Assembly: GCA_964035795.1 (NCBI GenBank)
Contig: CAXIVU010000203.1
Span: forward strand, 38,616-102,615
Length of the DNA: 64,000 nt
From: Pterobdella sp. o SKG-2022
Taxonomy: Eukaryota; Annelida; Clitellata; Hirudinida; Piscicolidae
Direction: 5' to 3'
Part shown: piece after piece, positions 45,001 to 57,000 of the stretch
How the letters are laid out: the number at the start of each line of letters is the position of its first letter
How positions within the stretch are numbered: position 1 is the stretch's first letter
Notes under the pieces: model-generated
Databases searched by the model: none
Told to the model about the DNA's origin: nothing
The model's input: only the letters and a program-made list of their open reading frames with translations
Program-made: the position numbers and the translations under genes

Positions 45001-48000
45001 TGATTTTGCAATCGTTGTCGAAACTGTTGTAGCTGTAGCCATTGAAGTTGTTGTTACAGAAATTGTAGTTGGCGTTGTTGTTTCTACAGTAGTAACTGTT
45101 GGCGTAGATGTAGACAACATTTCTGTCGTTGTTGTCATAATAACAGTTGTTGTTTGCGTTGATTTTGCAATCGTTGTCGAAACTGTTGTAGCTGTAGCCA
45201 TTGAAGTTGTTGTTACAGAAATTGTAGTTGGCGTTGTTGTTTCTACAGTAGTAACTGTTGGCGTAGATGTAGACATCATTTCTGTCGTTGTTGTCATAAT
45301 AACAGTTGTTGTTTGCGTTGATTTTGCAATCGTTGTCGAAACTGTTGTAGCTGTAGCCAATGAAGTTGTTGTCACAGTTTTTGTAGTTGGCGTTGTTTTT
45401 TCTACAGTAGTAACTGTTGGCGTAGATGTTGACATCATTTCTGTCGTTGTTGTCATAATAACAGTTGTTGTTTGCGTTGATTTTGCAATCGTTGTCGAAA
45501 CTGTTGTAGCTGTAGCCATTGAAGTTGTTGTTACAGAAATTGTAGTTGGCGTTGTTGTTTCTACAGTAGTAACTGTTGGCGTAGATGTAGACATCATTTC
45601 TGTCGTTGTTGTCATAATAACAGTTGTTTTTTGCGTTGATTTTGCAATCGTTGTCGAAACTGTTGTAGCTGTAGCCATTGAAGTTGTTGTTACAGAAATT
45701 GTAGTTGGCGTTGTTGTTTCTACAGTAGTAACTTTTGGCGTAGATGTAGACATCATTTCTGTCGTTGTTGTCATAATAACAGTTGTTGTTTGCGTTGATT
45801 TTGCAATCGTTTTCGAAACTGTTGTAGCTGTAGCCAATGAAGTTGTTGTCACAGTTATTGTAGTTGGCGTTGTTGTTTCTACAGTAGTAACTTTTGGCGT
45901 AGATGTAGACAACATTTCTGTCGTTGTTGTCATAATAACAGTTGTTGTTTGCGTTGATTTTGCAATCGTTGTCGAAACTGTTGTAGCTGTAGCTAATGAA
46001 GTTGTTGTCACAGTTATTGTAGTTGGCGTTGTTGTTTCTACAGTAGTAACTGTTGGCGTAGATGTTGACATCATTTCTGTCGTTGTTGTCATAATAACAG
46101 TTGTTGTTTGCGTTGATTTTGCAATCGTTGTCGAAACTGTTGTAGCTGTAGCCATTGAAGTTGTTGTTACAGAAATTGTAGTTGGCGTTGTTGTTTCTAC
46201 AGTAGTAACTGTTGGCGTAGATGTAGACAACATTTCTGTCGTTGTTGTCATAATAACAGTTGTTGTTTGCGTTGATTTTGCAATCGTTGTCGAAACTGTT
46301 GTAGCTGTAGCCATTGAAGTTGTTGTTACAGAAATTGTAGTTGGCGTTGTTGTTTCTACAGTAGTAACTGTTGGCGTAGATGTAGACATCATTTCTGTCG
46401 TTGTTGTCATAATAACAGTTGTTGTTTGCGTTGATTTTGCAATCGTTGTCGAAACTGTTGTAGCTGTAGCCAATGAAGTTGTTGTCACAGTTTTTGTAGT
46501 TGGCGTTGTTTTTTCTACAGTAGTAACTGTTGGCGTAGATGTTGACATCATTTCTGTCGTTGTTGTCATAATAACAGTTGTTGTTTGCGTTGATTTTGCA
46601 ATCGTTGTCGAAACTGTTGTAGCTGTAGCCATTGAAGTTGTTGTTACAGAAATTGTAGTTGGCGTTGTTGTTTCTACAGTAGTAACTGTTGGCGTAGATG
46701 TAGACATCATTTCTGTCGTTGTTGTCATAATAACAGTTGTTTTTTGCGTTGATTTTGCAATCGTTGTCGAAACTGTTGTAGCTGTAGCCATTGAAGTTGT
46801 TGTTACAGAAATTGTAGTTGGCGTTGTTGTTTCTACAGTAGTAATTTTTGGCGTAGATGTAGACATCATTTCTGTCGTTGTTGTCATAATAACAGTTGTT
46901 GTTTGCGTTGATTTTGCAATCGTTTTCGAAACTGTTGTAGCTGTAGCCAATGAAGTTGTTGTCACAGTTATTGTAGTTGGCGTTGTTGTTTCTACAGTAG
47001 TAACTGTTGGCGTAGATGTAGACAACATTTCTGTCGTTGTTGTCATAATAACAGTTGTTGTTTGCGTTGATTTTGCAATCGTTTTCGAAACTGTTGTAGC
47101 TGTAGCCAATGAAGTTGTTGTCACAGTTATTGTAGTTGGCGTTGTTGTTTCTACAGTAGTAACTGTTGGCGTAGATGTAGACAACATTTCTGTCGTTGTT
47201 GTCATAATAACAGTTGTTGTTTGCGTTGATTTTGCAATCGTTGTCGAAACTGTTGTAGCTGTAGCCATTGAAGTTGTTGTTACAGAAATTGTAGTTGGCG
47301 TTGTTGTTTCTACAGTAGTAACTGTTGGCGTAGATGTAGACATCATTTCTGTCGTTGTTGTCATAATAACAGTTGTTTTTTGCGTTGATTTTGCAATCGT
47401 TGTCGAAACTGTTGTAGCTGTAGCCATTGAAGTTGTTGTTACAGAAATTGTAGTTGGCGTTGTTGTTTCTACAGTAGTAACTTTTGGCGTAGATGTAGAC
47501 ATCATTTCTGTCGTTGTTGTCATAATAACAGTTGTTGTTTGCGTTGATTTTGCAATCGTTTTCGAAACTGTTGTAGCTGTAGCCAATGAAGTTGTTGTCA
47601 CAGTTATTGTAGTTGGCGTTGTTGTTTCTACAGTAGTAACTGTTGGCGTAGATGTAGACAACATTTCTGTCGTTGTTGTCATAATAACAGTTGTTGTTTG
47701 CGTTGATTTTGCAATCGTTGTCGAAACTGTTGTAGCTGTAGCTAATGAAGTTGTTGTCACAGTTATTGTAGTTGGCGTTGTTGTTTCTACAGTAGTAACT
47801 GTTGGCGTAGATGTAGACAACATTTCTGTCGTTGTTGTCATAATAACAGTTGTTGTTTGCGTTGATTTTGCAATCGTTTTCGAAACTGTTGTAGCTGTAG
47901 CCAATGAAGTTGTTGTCACAGTTATTGTAGTTGGCGTTGTTTTTTCTACAGTAGTAACTGTTGGCGTAGATGTTGACATCATTTCTGTCGTTGTTGTCAT

Positions 48001-51000
48001 AATAACAGTTGTTGTTTGCGTTGATTTTGCAATCGTTGTCGAAACTGTTGTAGCTGTAGCCATTGAAGTTGTTGTTACAGAAATTGTAGTTGGCGTTGTT
48101 GTTTCTACAGTAGTAACTGTTGGCGTAGATGTAGACATCATTTCTGTCGTTGTTGTCATAATAACAGTTGTTTTTTGCGTTGATTTTGCAATCGTTGTCG
48201 AAACTGTTGTAGCTGTAGCCATTGAAGTTGTTGTTACAGAAATTGTAGTTGGCGTTGTTGTTTCTACAGTAGTAACTTTTGGCGTAGATGTAGACATCAT
48301 TTCTGTCGTTGTTGTCATAATAACAGTTGTTGTTTGCGTTGATTTTGCAATCGTTTTCGAAACTGTTGTAGCTGTAGCCAATGAAGTTGTTGTCACAGTT
48401 ATTGTAGTTGGCGTTGTTGTTTCTACAGTAGTAACTGTTGGCGTAGATGTAGACAACATTTCTGTCGTTGTTGTCATAATAACAGTTGTTGTTTGCGTTG
48501 ATTTTGCAATCGTTGTCGAAACTGTTGTAGCTGTAGCCATTGAAATTGTTGTTACAGAAATTGTAGTTGGCGTTGTTGTTTCTACAGTAGTAACTGTTGG
48601 CGTAGATGTTGACATCATTTCTGTCGTTGTTGTCATAATAACAGTTGTTGTTTGCGTTGATTTTGCAATCGTTGTCGAAACTGTTGTAGCTGTAGCCATT
48701 GAAGTTGTTGTTACAGAAATTGTAGTTGGCGTTGTTGTTTCTACAGTAGTAACTGTTGGCGTAGATGTAGACAACATTTCTGTCGTTGTTGTCATAATAA
48801 CAGTTGTTGTTTGCGTTGATTTTGCAATCGTTGTCGAAACTGTTGTAGCTGTAGCTAATGAAGTTGTTGTCACAGTTATTGTAGTTGGCGTTGTTTTTTC
48901 TACAGTAGTAACTGTTGGCGTAGATGTAGACAACATTTCTGTCGTTGTTGTCATAATAACAGTTGTTGTTTGCGTTGATTTTGCAATCGTTGTCGAAACT
49001 GTTGTAGCTGTAGCCAATGAAGTTGTTGTCACAGTTATTGTAGTTGGCGTTGTTTTTTCTACAGTAGTAACTGTTGGCGTAGATGTTGACATCATTTCTG
49101 TCGTTGTTGTCATAATAACAGTTGTTGTTTGCGTTGATTTTGCAATCGTTGTCGAAACTGTTGTAGCTGTAGCCATTGAAGTTGTTGTTACAGAAATTGT
49201 AGTTGGCGTTGTTGTTTCTACAGTAGTAACTGTTGGCGTAGATGTAGACAACATTTCTGTCGTTGTTGTCATAATAACAGTTGTTGTTTGCGTTGATTTT
49301 GCAATCGTTGTCGAAACTGTTGTAGCTGTAGCTAATGAAGTTGTTGTCACAGTTATTGTAGTTGGCGTTGTTTTTTCTACAGTAGTAACTGTTGGCGTAG
49401 ATGTTGACATCATTTCTGTCGTTGTTGTCATAATAACAGTTGTTGTTTGCGTTGATTTTGCAATCGTTGTCGAAACTGTTGTAGCTGTAGCCAATGAAGT
49501 TGTTGTCACAGTTATTGTAGTTGGCGTTGTTTTTTCTACAGTAGTAACTGTTGGCGTAGATGTAGACAACATTTCTGTCGTTGTTGTCATAATAACAGTT
49601 GTTGTTTGCGTTGATTTTGCAATCGTTGTCGAAACTGTTGTAGCTGTAGCCAATGAAGTTGTTGTCACAGAAATTGTAGTTGGCGTTGTTGTTTTTAGAG
49701 TAGTAACTGTTGGCGTAGATGTAGACAACATTTCTGTCGTTGTTGTCATAATAAGAGTTGTTGTTTGCGTTGATTTTGCAATCGTTGTCGAAACTGTTGT
49801 AGCTGTAGCCAATGAAGTTGTTGTCACAGTTATTGTAGTTGGCGTTGTTTTTTCTACAGTAGTAACTGTTGGCGTAGATGTTGACATCATTTCTGTCGTT
49901 GTTGTCATAATAACAGTTGTTGTTTGCGTTGATTTTGCAATCGTTGTCGAAACTGTTGTAGCTGTAGCCATTGAAGTTGTTGTTACAGAAATTGTAGTTG
50001 GCGTTGTTGTTTCTACAGTAGTAACTGTTGGCGTAGATGTAGACATCATTTCTGTCGTTGTTGTCATAATAACAGTTGTTGTTTGCGTTGATTTTGCAAT
50101 CGTTGTCGAAACTGTTGTAGCTGTAGCCATTGAAGTTGTTGTTACAGAAATTGTAGTCGGCGTTGTTGTTTCTACAGTAGTAACTTTTGGCGTAGATGTA
50201 GACATCATTTCTGTCGTTGTTGTCATAATAAGAGTTGTTGTTTGCGTTGATTTTGCAATCGTTGTCGAAACTGTTGTAGCTGTAGCCAATGAAGTTGTTG
50301 TCACAGTTATTGTAGTTGGCGTTGTTTTTTCTACAGTAGTAACTGTTGGCGTAGATGTTGACATCATTTCTGTCGTTGTTGTCATAATAACAGTTGTTGT
50401 TTGCGTTGATTTTGCAATCGTTGTCGAAACTGTTGTAGCTGTAGCCATTGAAGTTGTTGTTACAGAAATTGTAGTTGGCGTTGTTGTTTCTACAGTAGTA
50501 ACTGTTGGCGTAGATGTAGACATCATTTCTGTCGTTGTTGTCATAATAACAGTTGTTGTTTGCGTTGATTTTGCAATCGTTGTCGAAACTGTTGTAGCTG
50601 TAGCCATTGAAGTTGTTGTTACAGAAATTGTAGTTGGCGTTGTTGTTTCTACAGTAGTAACTGTTGGCGTAGATGTAGACATCATTTCTGTCGTTGTTGT
50701 CATAATAACAGTTGTTGTTTGCGTTGATTTTGCAATCGTTGTCGAAACTGTTGTAGCTGTAGCCAATGAAGTTGTTGTCACAGAAATTGTAGTTGGCGTT
50801 GTTGTTTTTAGAGTAGTAACTTTTGGCGTAGATGTAGACAACATTTCTGTCGTTGTTGTCATAATAACAGTTGTTGTTTGCGTTGATTTTGCAATCGTTG
50901 TCGAAACTTTTGTAGCTGTAGCCAATGAAGTTGTTGTCACAGAAATTGTAGTTGGCGTTGTTGTTTCTACAGTAGTAACTGTTGGCGTAGATGTAGACAA

Positions 51001-54000
51001 CATTTCTGTCGTTGTTGTCATAATAACAGTTGTTGTTTGCGTTGATTTTGCAATCGTTGTCGAAACTGTTGTAGCTGTAGCCATTGAAGTTGTTGTTACA
51101 GAAATTGTAGTTGGCGTTGTTGTTTCTACAGTAGTAACTGTTGGCGTAGATGTAGACATCATTTCTGTCGTTGTTGTCATAATAACAGTTGTTGTTTGCG
51201 TTGATTTTGCAATCGTTGTCGAAACTGTTGTAGCTGTAGCCAATGAAGTTGTTGTCACAGTTATTGTAGTTGGCGTTGTTTTTTCTACAGTAGTAACTGT
51301 TGGCGTAGATGTTGACATCATTTCTGTCGTTGTTGTCATAATAACAGTTGTTGTTTGCGTTGATTTTTTAATCGTTGTCGAAACTGTTGTAGCTGTAGCC
51401 ATTGAAGTTGTTGTTACAGAAATTGTAGTTGGCGTTGTTGTTTCTACAGTAGTAACTGTTGGCGTAGATGTAGACATCATTTCTGTCGTTGTTGTCATAA
51501 TAACAGTTGTTTTTTGCGTTGATTTTGCAATCGTTGTCGAAACTGTTGTAGCTGTAGCCATTGAAGTTGTTGTTACAGAAATTGTAGTTGGCGTTGTTGT
51601 TTCTACAGTAGTAACTTTTGGCGTAGATGTAGACAACATTTCTGTCGTTGTTGTCATAATAACAGTTGTTGTTTGCGTTGATTTTGCAATCGTTGTCGAA
51701 ACTGTTGTAGCTGTAGCTAATGAAGTTGTTGTCACAGTTATTGTAGTTGGCGTTGTTTTTTCTACAGTAGTAACTGTTGGCGTAGATGTTGACATCATTT
51801 CTGTCGTTGTTGTCATAATAACAGTTGTTGTTTGCGTTGATTTTGCAATCGTTGTCGAAACTGTTGTAGCTGTAGCCATTGAAGTTGTTGTTACAGAAAT
51901 TGTAGTTGGCGTTGTTGTTTCTACAGTAGTAACTGTTGGCGTAGATGTAGACAACATTTCTGTCGTTGTTGTCATAATAACAGTTGTTGTTTGCGTTGAT
52001 TTTGCAATCGTTGTCGAAACTGTTGTAGCTGTAGCCAATGAAGTTGTTGTCACAGTTATTGTAGTTGGCGTTGTTTTTTCTACAGTAGTAACTGTTGGCG
52101 TAGATGTTGACATCATTTCTGTCGTTGTTGTCATAATAACAGTTGTTGTTTGCGTTGATTTTGCAATCGTTGTCGAAACTGTTGTAGCTGTAGCCATTGA
52201 AGTTGTTGTTACAGAAATTGTAGTTGGCGTTGTTGTTTCTACAGTAGTAACTGTTGGCGTAGATGTAGACATCATTTCTGTCGTTGTTGTCATAATAACA
52301 GTTGTTGTTTGCGTTGATTTTGCAATCGTTGTCGAAACTGTTGTAGCTGTAGCCATTGAAGTTGTTGTTACAGAAATTGTAGTTGGCGTTGTTGTTTCTA
52401 CAGTAGTAACTGTTGGCGTAGATGTTGACATCATTTCTGTCGTTGTTGTCATAATAACAGTTGTTGTTTGCGTTGATTTTGCAATCGTTGTCGAAACTGT
52501 TGTAGCTGTAGCCATTGAAGTTGTTGTTACAGAAATTGTAGTTGGCGTTGTTTTTTTTAGAGTAGCAATGGTTGGAGTAGATGTAGACAACATTTCTGTC
52601 GTCGTTGTCATAATAACAGTTGTTGTTCGCTTTGATGTTGCAATCGTTTTCGAAACTGTTGTAGCTGTAGCCAATGAAGTTGTTGTCACAGTTATTGTAG
52701 TTGGCGTTGTTGTTTCTACAGTAGTAACTGTTGGCGTAGATGTAGACAACATTTCTGTCGTTGTTGTCATAATAACAGTTGTTGTTTGCGTTGATTTTGC
52801 AATCGTTGTCGAAACTGTTGTAGCTGTAGCCAATGAAGTTGTTGTCACAGTTATTGTAGTTGGCGTTGTTTTTTCTACAGTAGTAACTGTTGGCGTAGAT
52901 GTTGACATCATTTCTGTCGTTGTTGTCATAATAACAGTTGTTGTTTGCGTTGATTTTGCAATCGTTGTCGAAACTGTTGTAGCTGTAGCCATTGAAGTTG
53001 TTGTTACAGAAATTGTAGTTGGCGTTGTTGTTTCTACAGTAGTAACTGTTGGCGTAGATGTAGACAACATTTCTGTCGTTGTTGTCATAATAACAGTTGT
53101 TGTTTGCGTTGATTTTGCAATCGTTGTCGAAACTGTTGTAGCTGTAGCCAATGAAGTTGTTGTCACAGTTATTGTAGTTGGCGTTGTTTTTTCTACAGTA
53201 GTAACTGTTGGCGTAGATGTTGACATCATTTCTGTCGTTGTTGTCATAATAACAGTTGTTGTTTGCGTTGATTTTGCAATCGTTGTCGAAACTGTTGTAG
53301 CTGTAGCCATTGAAGTTGTTGTTACAGAAATTGTAGTTGGCGTTGTTGTTTCTACAGTAGTAACTTTTGGCGTAGATGTAGACAACATTTCTGTCGTTGT
53401 TGTCATAATAACAGTTGTTGTTTGCGTTGATTTTGCAATCGTTGTCGAAACTGTTGTAGCTGTAGCTAATGAAGTTGTTGTCACAGTTATTGTAGTTGGC
53501 GTTGTTTTTTCTACAGTAGTAACTGTTGGCGTAGATGTTGACATCATTTCTGTCGTTGTTGTCATAATAACAGTTGTTGTTTGCGTTGATTTTGCAATCG
53601 TTGTCGAAACTGTTGTAGCTGTAGCCATTGAAGTTGTTGTTACAGAAATTGTAGTTGGCGTTGTTGTTTCTACAGTAGTAACTGTTGGCGTAGATGTAGA
53701 CAACATTTCTGTCGTTGTTGTCATAATAACAGTTGTTGTTTGCGTTGATTTTGCAATCGTTGTCGAAACTGTTGTAGCTGTAGCCAATGAAGTTGTTGTC
53801 ACAGTTATTGTAGTTGGCGTTGTTTTTTCTACAGTAGTAACTGTTGGCGTAGATGTTGACATCATTTCTGTCGTTGTTGTCATAATAACAGTTGTTGTTT
53901 GCGTTGATTTTGCAATCGTTGTCGAAACTGTTGTAGCTGTAGCCATTGAAGTTGTTGTTACAGAAATTGTAGTTGGCGTTGTTGTTTCTACAGTAGTAAC

Positions 54001-57000
54001 TGTTGGCGTAGATGTAGACATCATTTCTGTCGTTGTTGTCATAATAACAGTTGTTGTTTGCGTTGATTTTGCAATCGTTGTCGAAACTGTTGTAGCTGTA
54101 GCCATTGAAGTTGTTGTTACAGAAATTGTAGTTGGCGTTGTTGTTTCTACAGTAGTAACTGTTGGCGTAGATGTTGACATCATTTCTGTCGTTGTTGTCA
54201 TAATAAGAGTTGTTGTTTGCGTTGATTTTGCAATCGTTGTCGAAACTGTTGTAGCTGTAGCCATTGAAGTTGTTGTTACAGAAATTGTAGTTGGCGTTGT
54301 TTTTTTTAGAGTAGCAACGGTTGGAGTAGATGTAGACAACATTTCTGTCGTCGTTGTCATAATAACAGTTGTTGTTCGCTTTGATGTTGCAATCGTTTTC
54401 GAAACTGTTGTAGCTGTAGCCAATGAAGTTGTTGTCACAGTTATTGTAGTTGGCGTTGTTGTTTCTACAGTAGTAACTGTTGGCGTAGATGTAGACAACA
54501 TTTCTGTCGTTGTTGTCATAATAACAGTTGTTGTTTGCGTTGATTTTGCAATCGTTGTCGAAACTGTTGTAGCTGTAGCCAATGAAGTTGTTGTCACAGT
54601 TATTGTAGTTGGCGTTGTTTTTTCTACAGTAGTAACTGTTGGCGTAGATGTTGACATCATTTCTGTCGTTGTTGTCATAATAACAGTTGTTGTTTGCGTT
54701 GATTTTGCAATCGTTGTCGAAACTGTTGTAGCTGTAGCCATTGAAGTTGTTGTTACAGAAATTGTAGTTGGCGTTGTTGTTTCTACAGTAGTAACTGTTG
54801 GCGTAGATGTAGACAACATTTCTGTCGTTGTTGTCATAATAACAGTTGTTGTTTGCGTTGATTTTGCAATCGTTGTCGAAACTGTTGTAGCTGTAGCCAA
54901 TGAAGTTGTTGTCACAGAAATTGTAGTTGGCGTTGTTGTTTCTACAGTAGTAACTGTTGGCGTAGATGTAGACAACATTTCTGTCGTTGTTGTCATAATA
55001 ACAGTTGTTGTTTGCGTTGATTTTGCAATCGTTGTCGAAACTGTTGTAGCTGTAGCCAATGAAGTTGTTGTCACAGTTATTGTAGTTGGCGTTGTTTTTT
55101 CTACAGTAGTAACTGTTGGCGTAGATGTTGACATCATTTCTGTCGTTGTTGTCATAATAACAGTTGTTGTTTGCGTTGATTTTGCAATCGTTGTCGAAAC
55201 TGTTGTAGCTGTAGCCATTGAAGTTGTTGTTACAGAAATTGTAGTTGGCGTTGTTGTTTCTACAGTAGTAACTGTTGGCGTAGATGTAGACATCATTTCT
55301 GTCGTTGTTGTCATAATAACAGTTGTTGTTTGCGTTGATTTTGCAATCGTTGTCGAAACTGTTGTAGCTGTAGCCATTGAAGTTGTTGTTACAGAAATTG
55401 TAGTTGGCGTTGTTGTTTCTACAGTAGTAACTGTTGGCGTAGATGTTGACATCATTTCTGTCGTTGTTGTCATAATAACAGTTGTTGTTTGCGTTGATTT
55501 TGCAATCGTTGTCGAAACTGTTGTAGCTGTAGCCATTGAAGTTGTTGTTACAGAAATTGTAGTTGGCGTTGTTTTTTTTAGAGTAGCAACGGTTGGAGTA
55601 GATGTAGACAACATTTCTGTCGTTGTTGTCATAATAACAGTTGTTGTTCGCTTTGATGTTGCAATCGTTTTCGAAACTGTTGTAGCTGTAGCCAATGAAG
55701 TTGTTGTCACAGTTATTGTAGTTGGCGTTGTTGTTTCTACAGTAGTAACTGTTGGCGTAGATGTAGACATCATTTCTGTCGTTGTTGTCATAATAACAGT
55801 TGTTGTTTGCGTTGATTTTGCAATCGTTGTCGAAACTGTTGTAGCTGTAGCCATTGAAGTTGTTGTTACAGAAATTGTAGTTGGCGTTGTTGTTTCTACA
55901 GTAGTAACTGTTGGCGTAGATGTAGACAACATTTCTGTCGTTGTTGTCATAATAACAGTTGTTGTTTGCGTTGATTTTGCAATCGTTGTCGAAACTGTTG
56001 TAGCTGTAGCCATTGAAGTTGTTGTTACAGAAATTGTAGTTGGCGTTGTTGTTTCTACAGTAGTAACTGTTGGCGTAGATGTAGACAACATTTCTGTCGT
56101 TGTTGTCATAATAACAGTTGTTGTTTGCGTTGATGTTGCAATCGTTGTCGGAGCCGTTGTAGCTGTAGCCAATGTAGTTGTTGTTACAGAAATTTTAGTT
56201 GGCGTTGTTGTTTTTAGAGTAGTAACTGTTGGAGTAGATGTAGACAACATTTCTGTCGTCTTTGTGATAATAAGAGTTGTTGTTTGCGTTGATGTTGCAA
56301 TCGTTGTCGGAGCCGTTGTAGCTGTAGCCAATGTAGTTGTTGTTACAGAAATTGTAATTGGCGTTGTTTTTTTTAGAGTAGTAACGGTTGTAGTAGATGT
56401 AGACAACATTTCTGTCGTCGTTGTCATAATAACAGTTGTTGTTCGCGTTGATGTTGCAATCGTTGTCGAAACTGTTGTAGCTGTAGCCAATGTAGTTGTT
56501 GTTACAGATATTGTAGTTGGCGTTGTTTTTTTTAGAGTAGCAACGGTTGGAGTAGATGTAGACAACATTTTTGTCGTCGTTGTCATAATAACAGTTGTTG
56601 TTCGCTTTGATGTTGCAATCGTTGTCGAAACTGTTGTAGCTGTAGCCAATGTAGTTGTGTTTACAGAAATTGTAGTTGGCGTTGTTGTTTTTAGAGTTGT
56701 AACTGTTGTAGTAGATGTAGACAACATTTCTGTCGTCGTTGTCATAATAACAGTTGTTGTTCGCGTTGATGTTGCAATCGTTGTCGAAACTGTTGTAGCT
56801 GTAGCCAATGTAGTACTTGTTACAGAAATTTTAGTTGGCGTTGTTGTTTTTAGAGTAGTAACTGTTGGAGTAGATGTAGACAACATTTCTGTCGTTGTTG
56901 TCATAATAACAGTTGTTGTTTGCGTTGATTTTGCAATCGTTGTCGAAACTGTTGTAGCTGTAGCCATTGAAGTTGTTGTTACAGAAATTGTAGTTGGCGT

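Larger units (their letters stand above)
1..56100 (-). repeat. Homogenised core of the array (subfamily with 'gttgattttgc')
   Basis: Units carry 'cgttgattttgcaatcg', giving IAKSTQ on the minus strand. The commonest alternatives inside the unit are Leu/Met at unit residues 7 and 32, and 'acagaaattg' versus 'acagttattg', which exchanges Ser and Thr at residue 26. Many neighbouring units are identical apart from these switches, which points to recent homogenisation by unequal crossing-over or conversion. Three hybrid units near 52.6, 54.35 and 55.63 kb carry sequence of the neighbouring subfamily. Confidence 0.85.
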
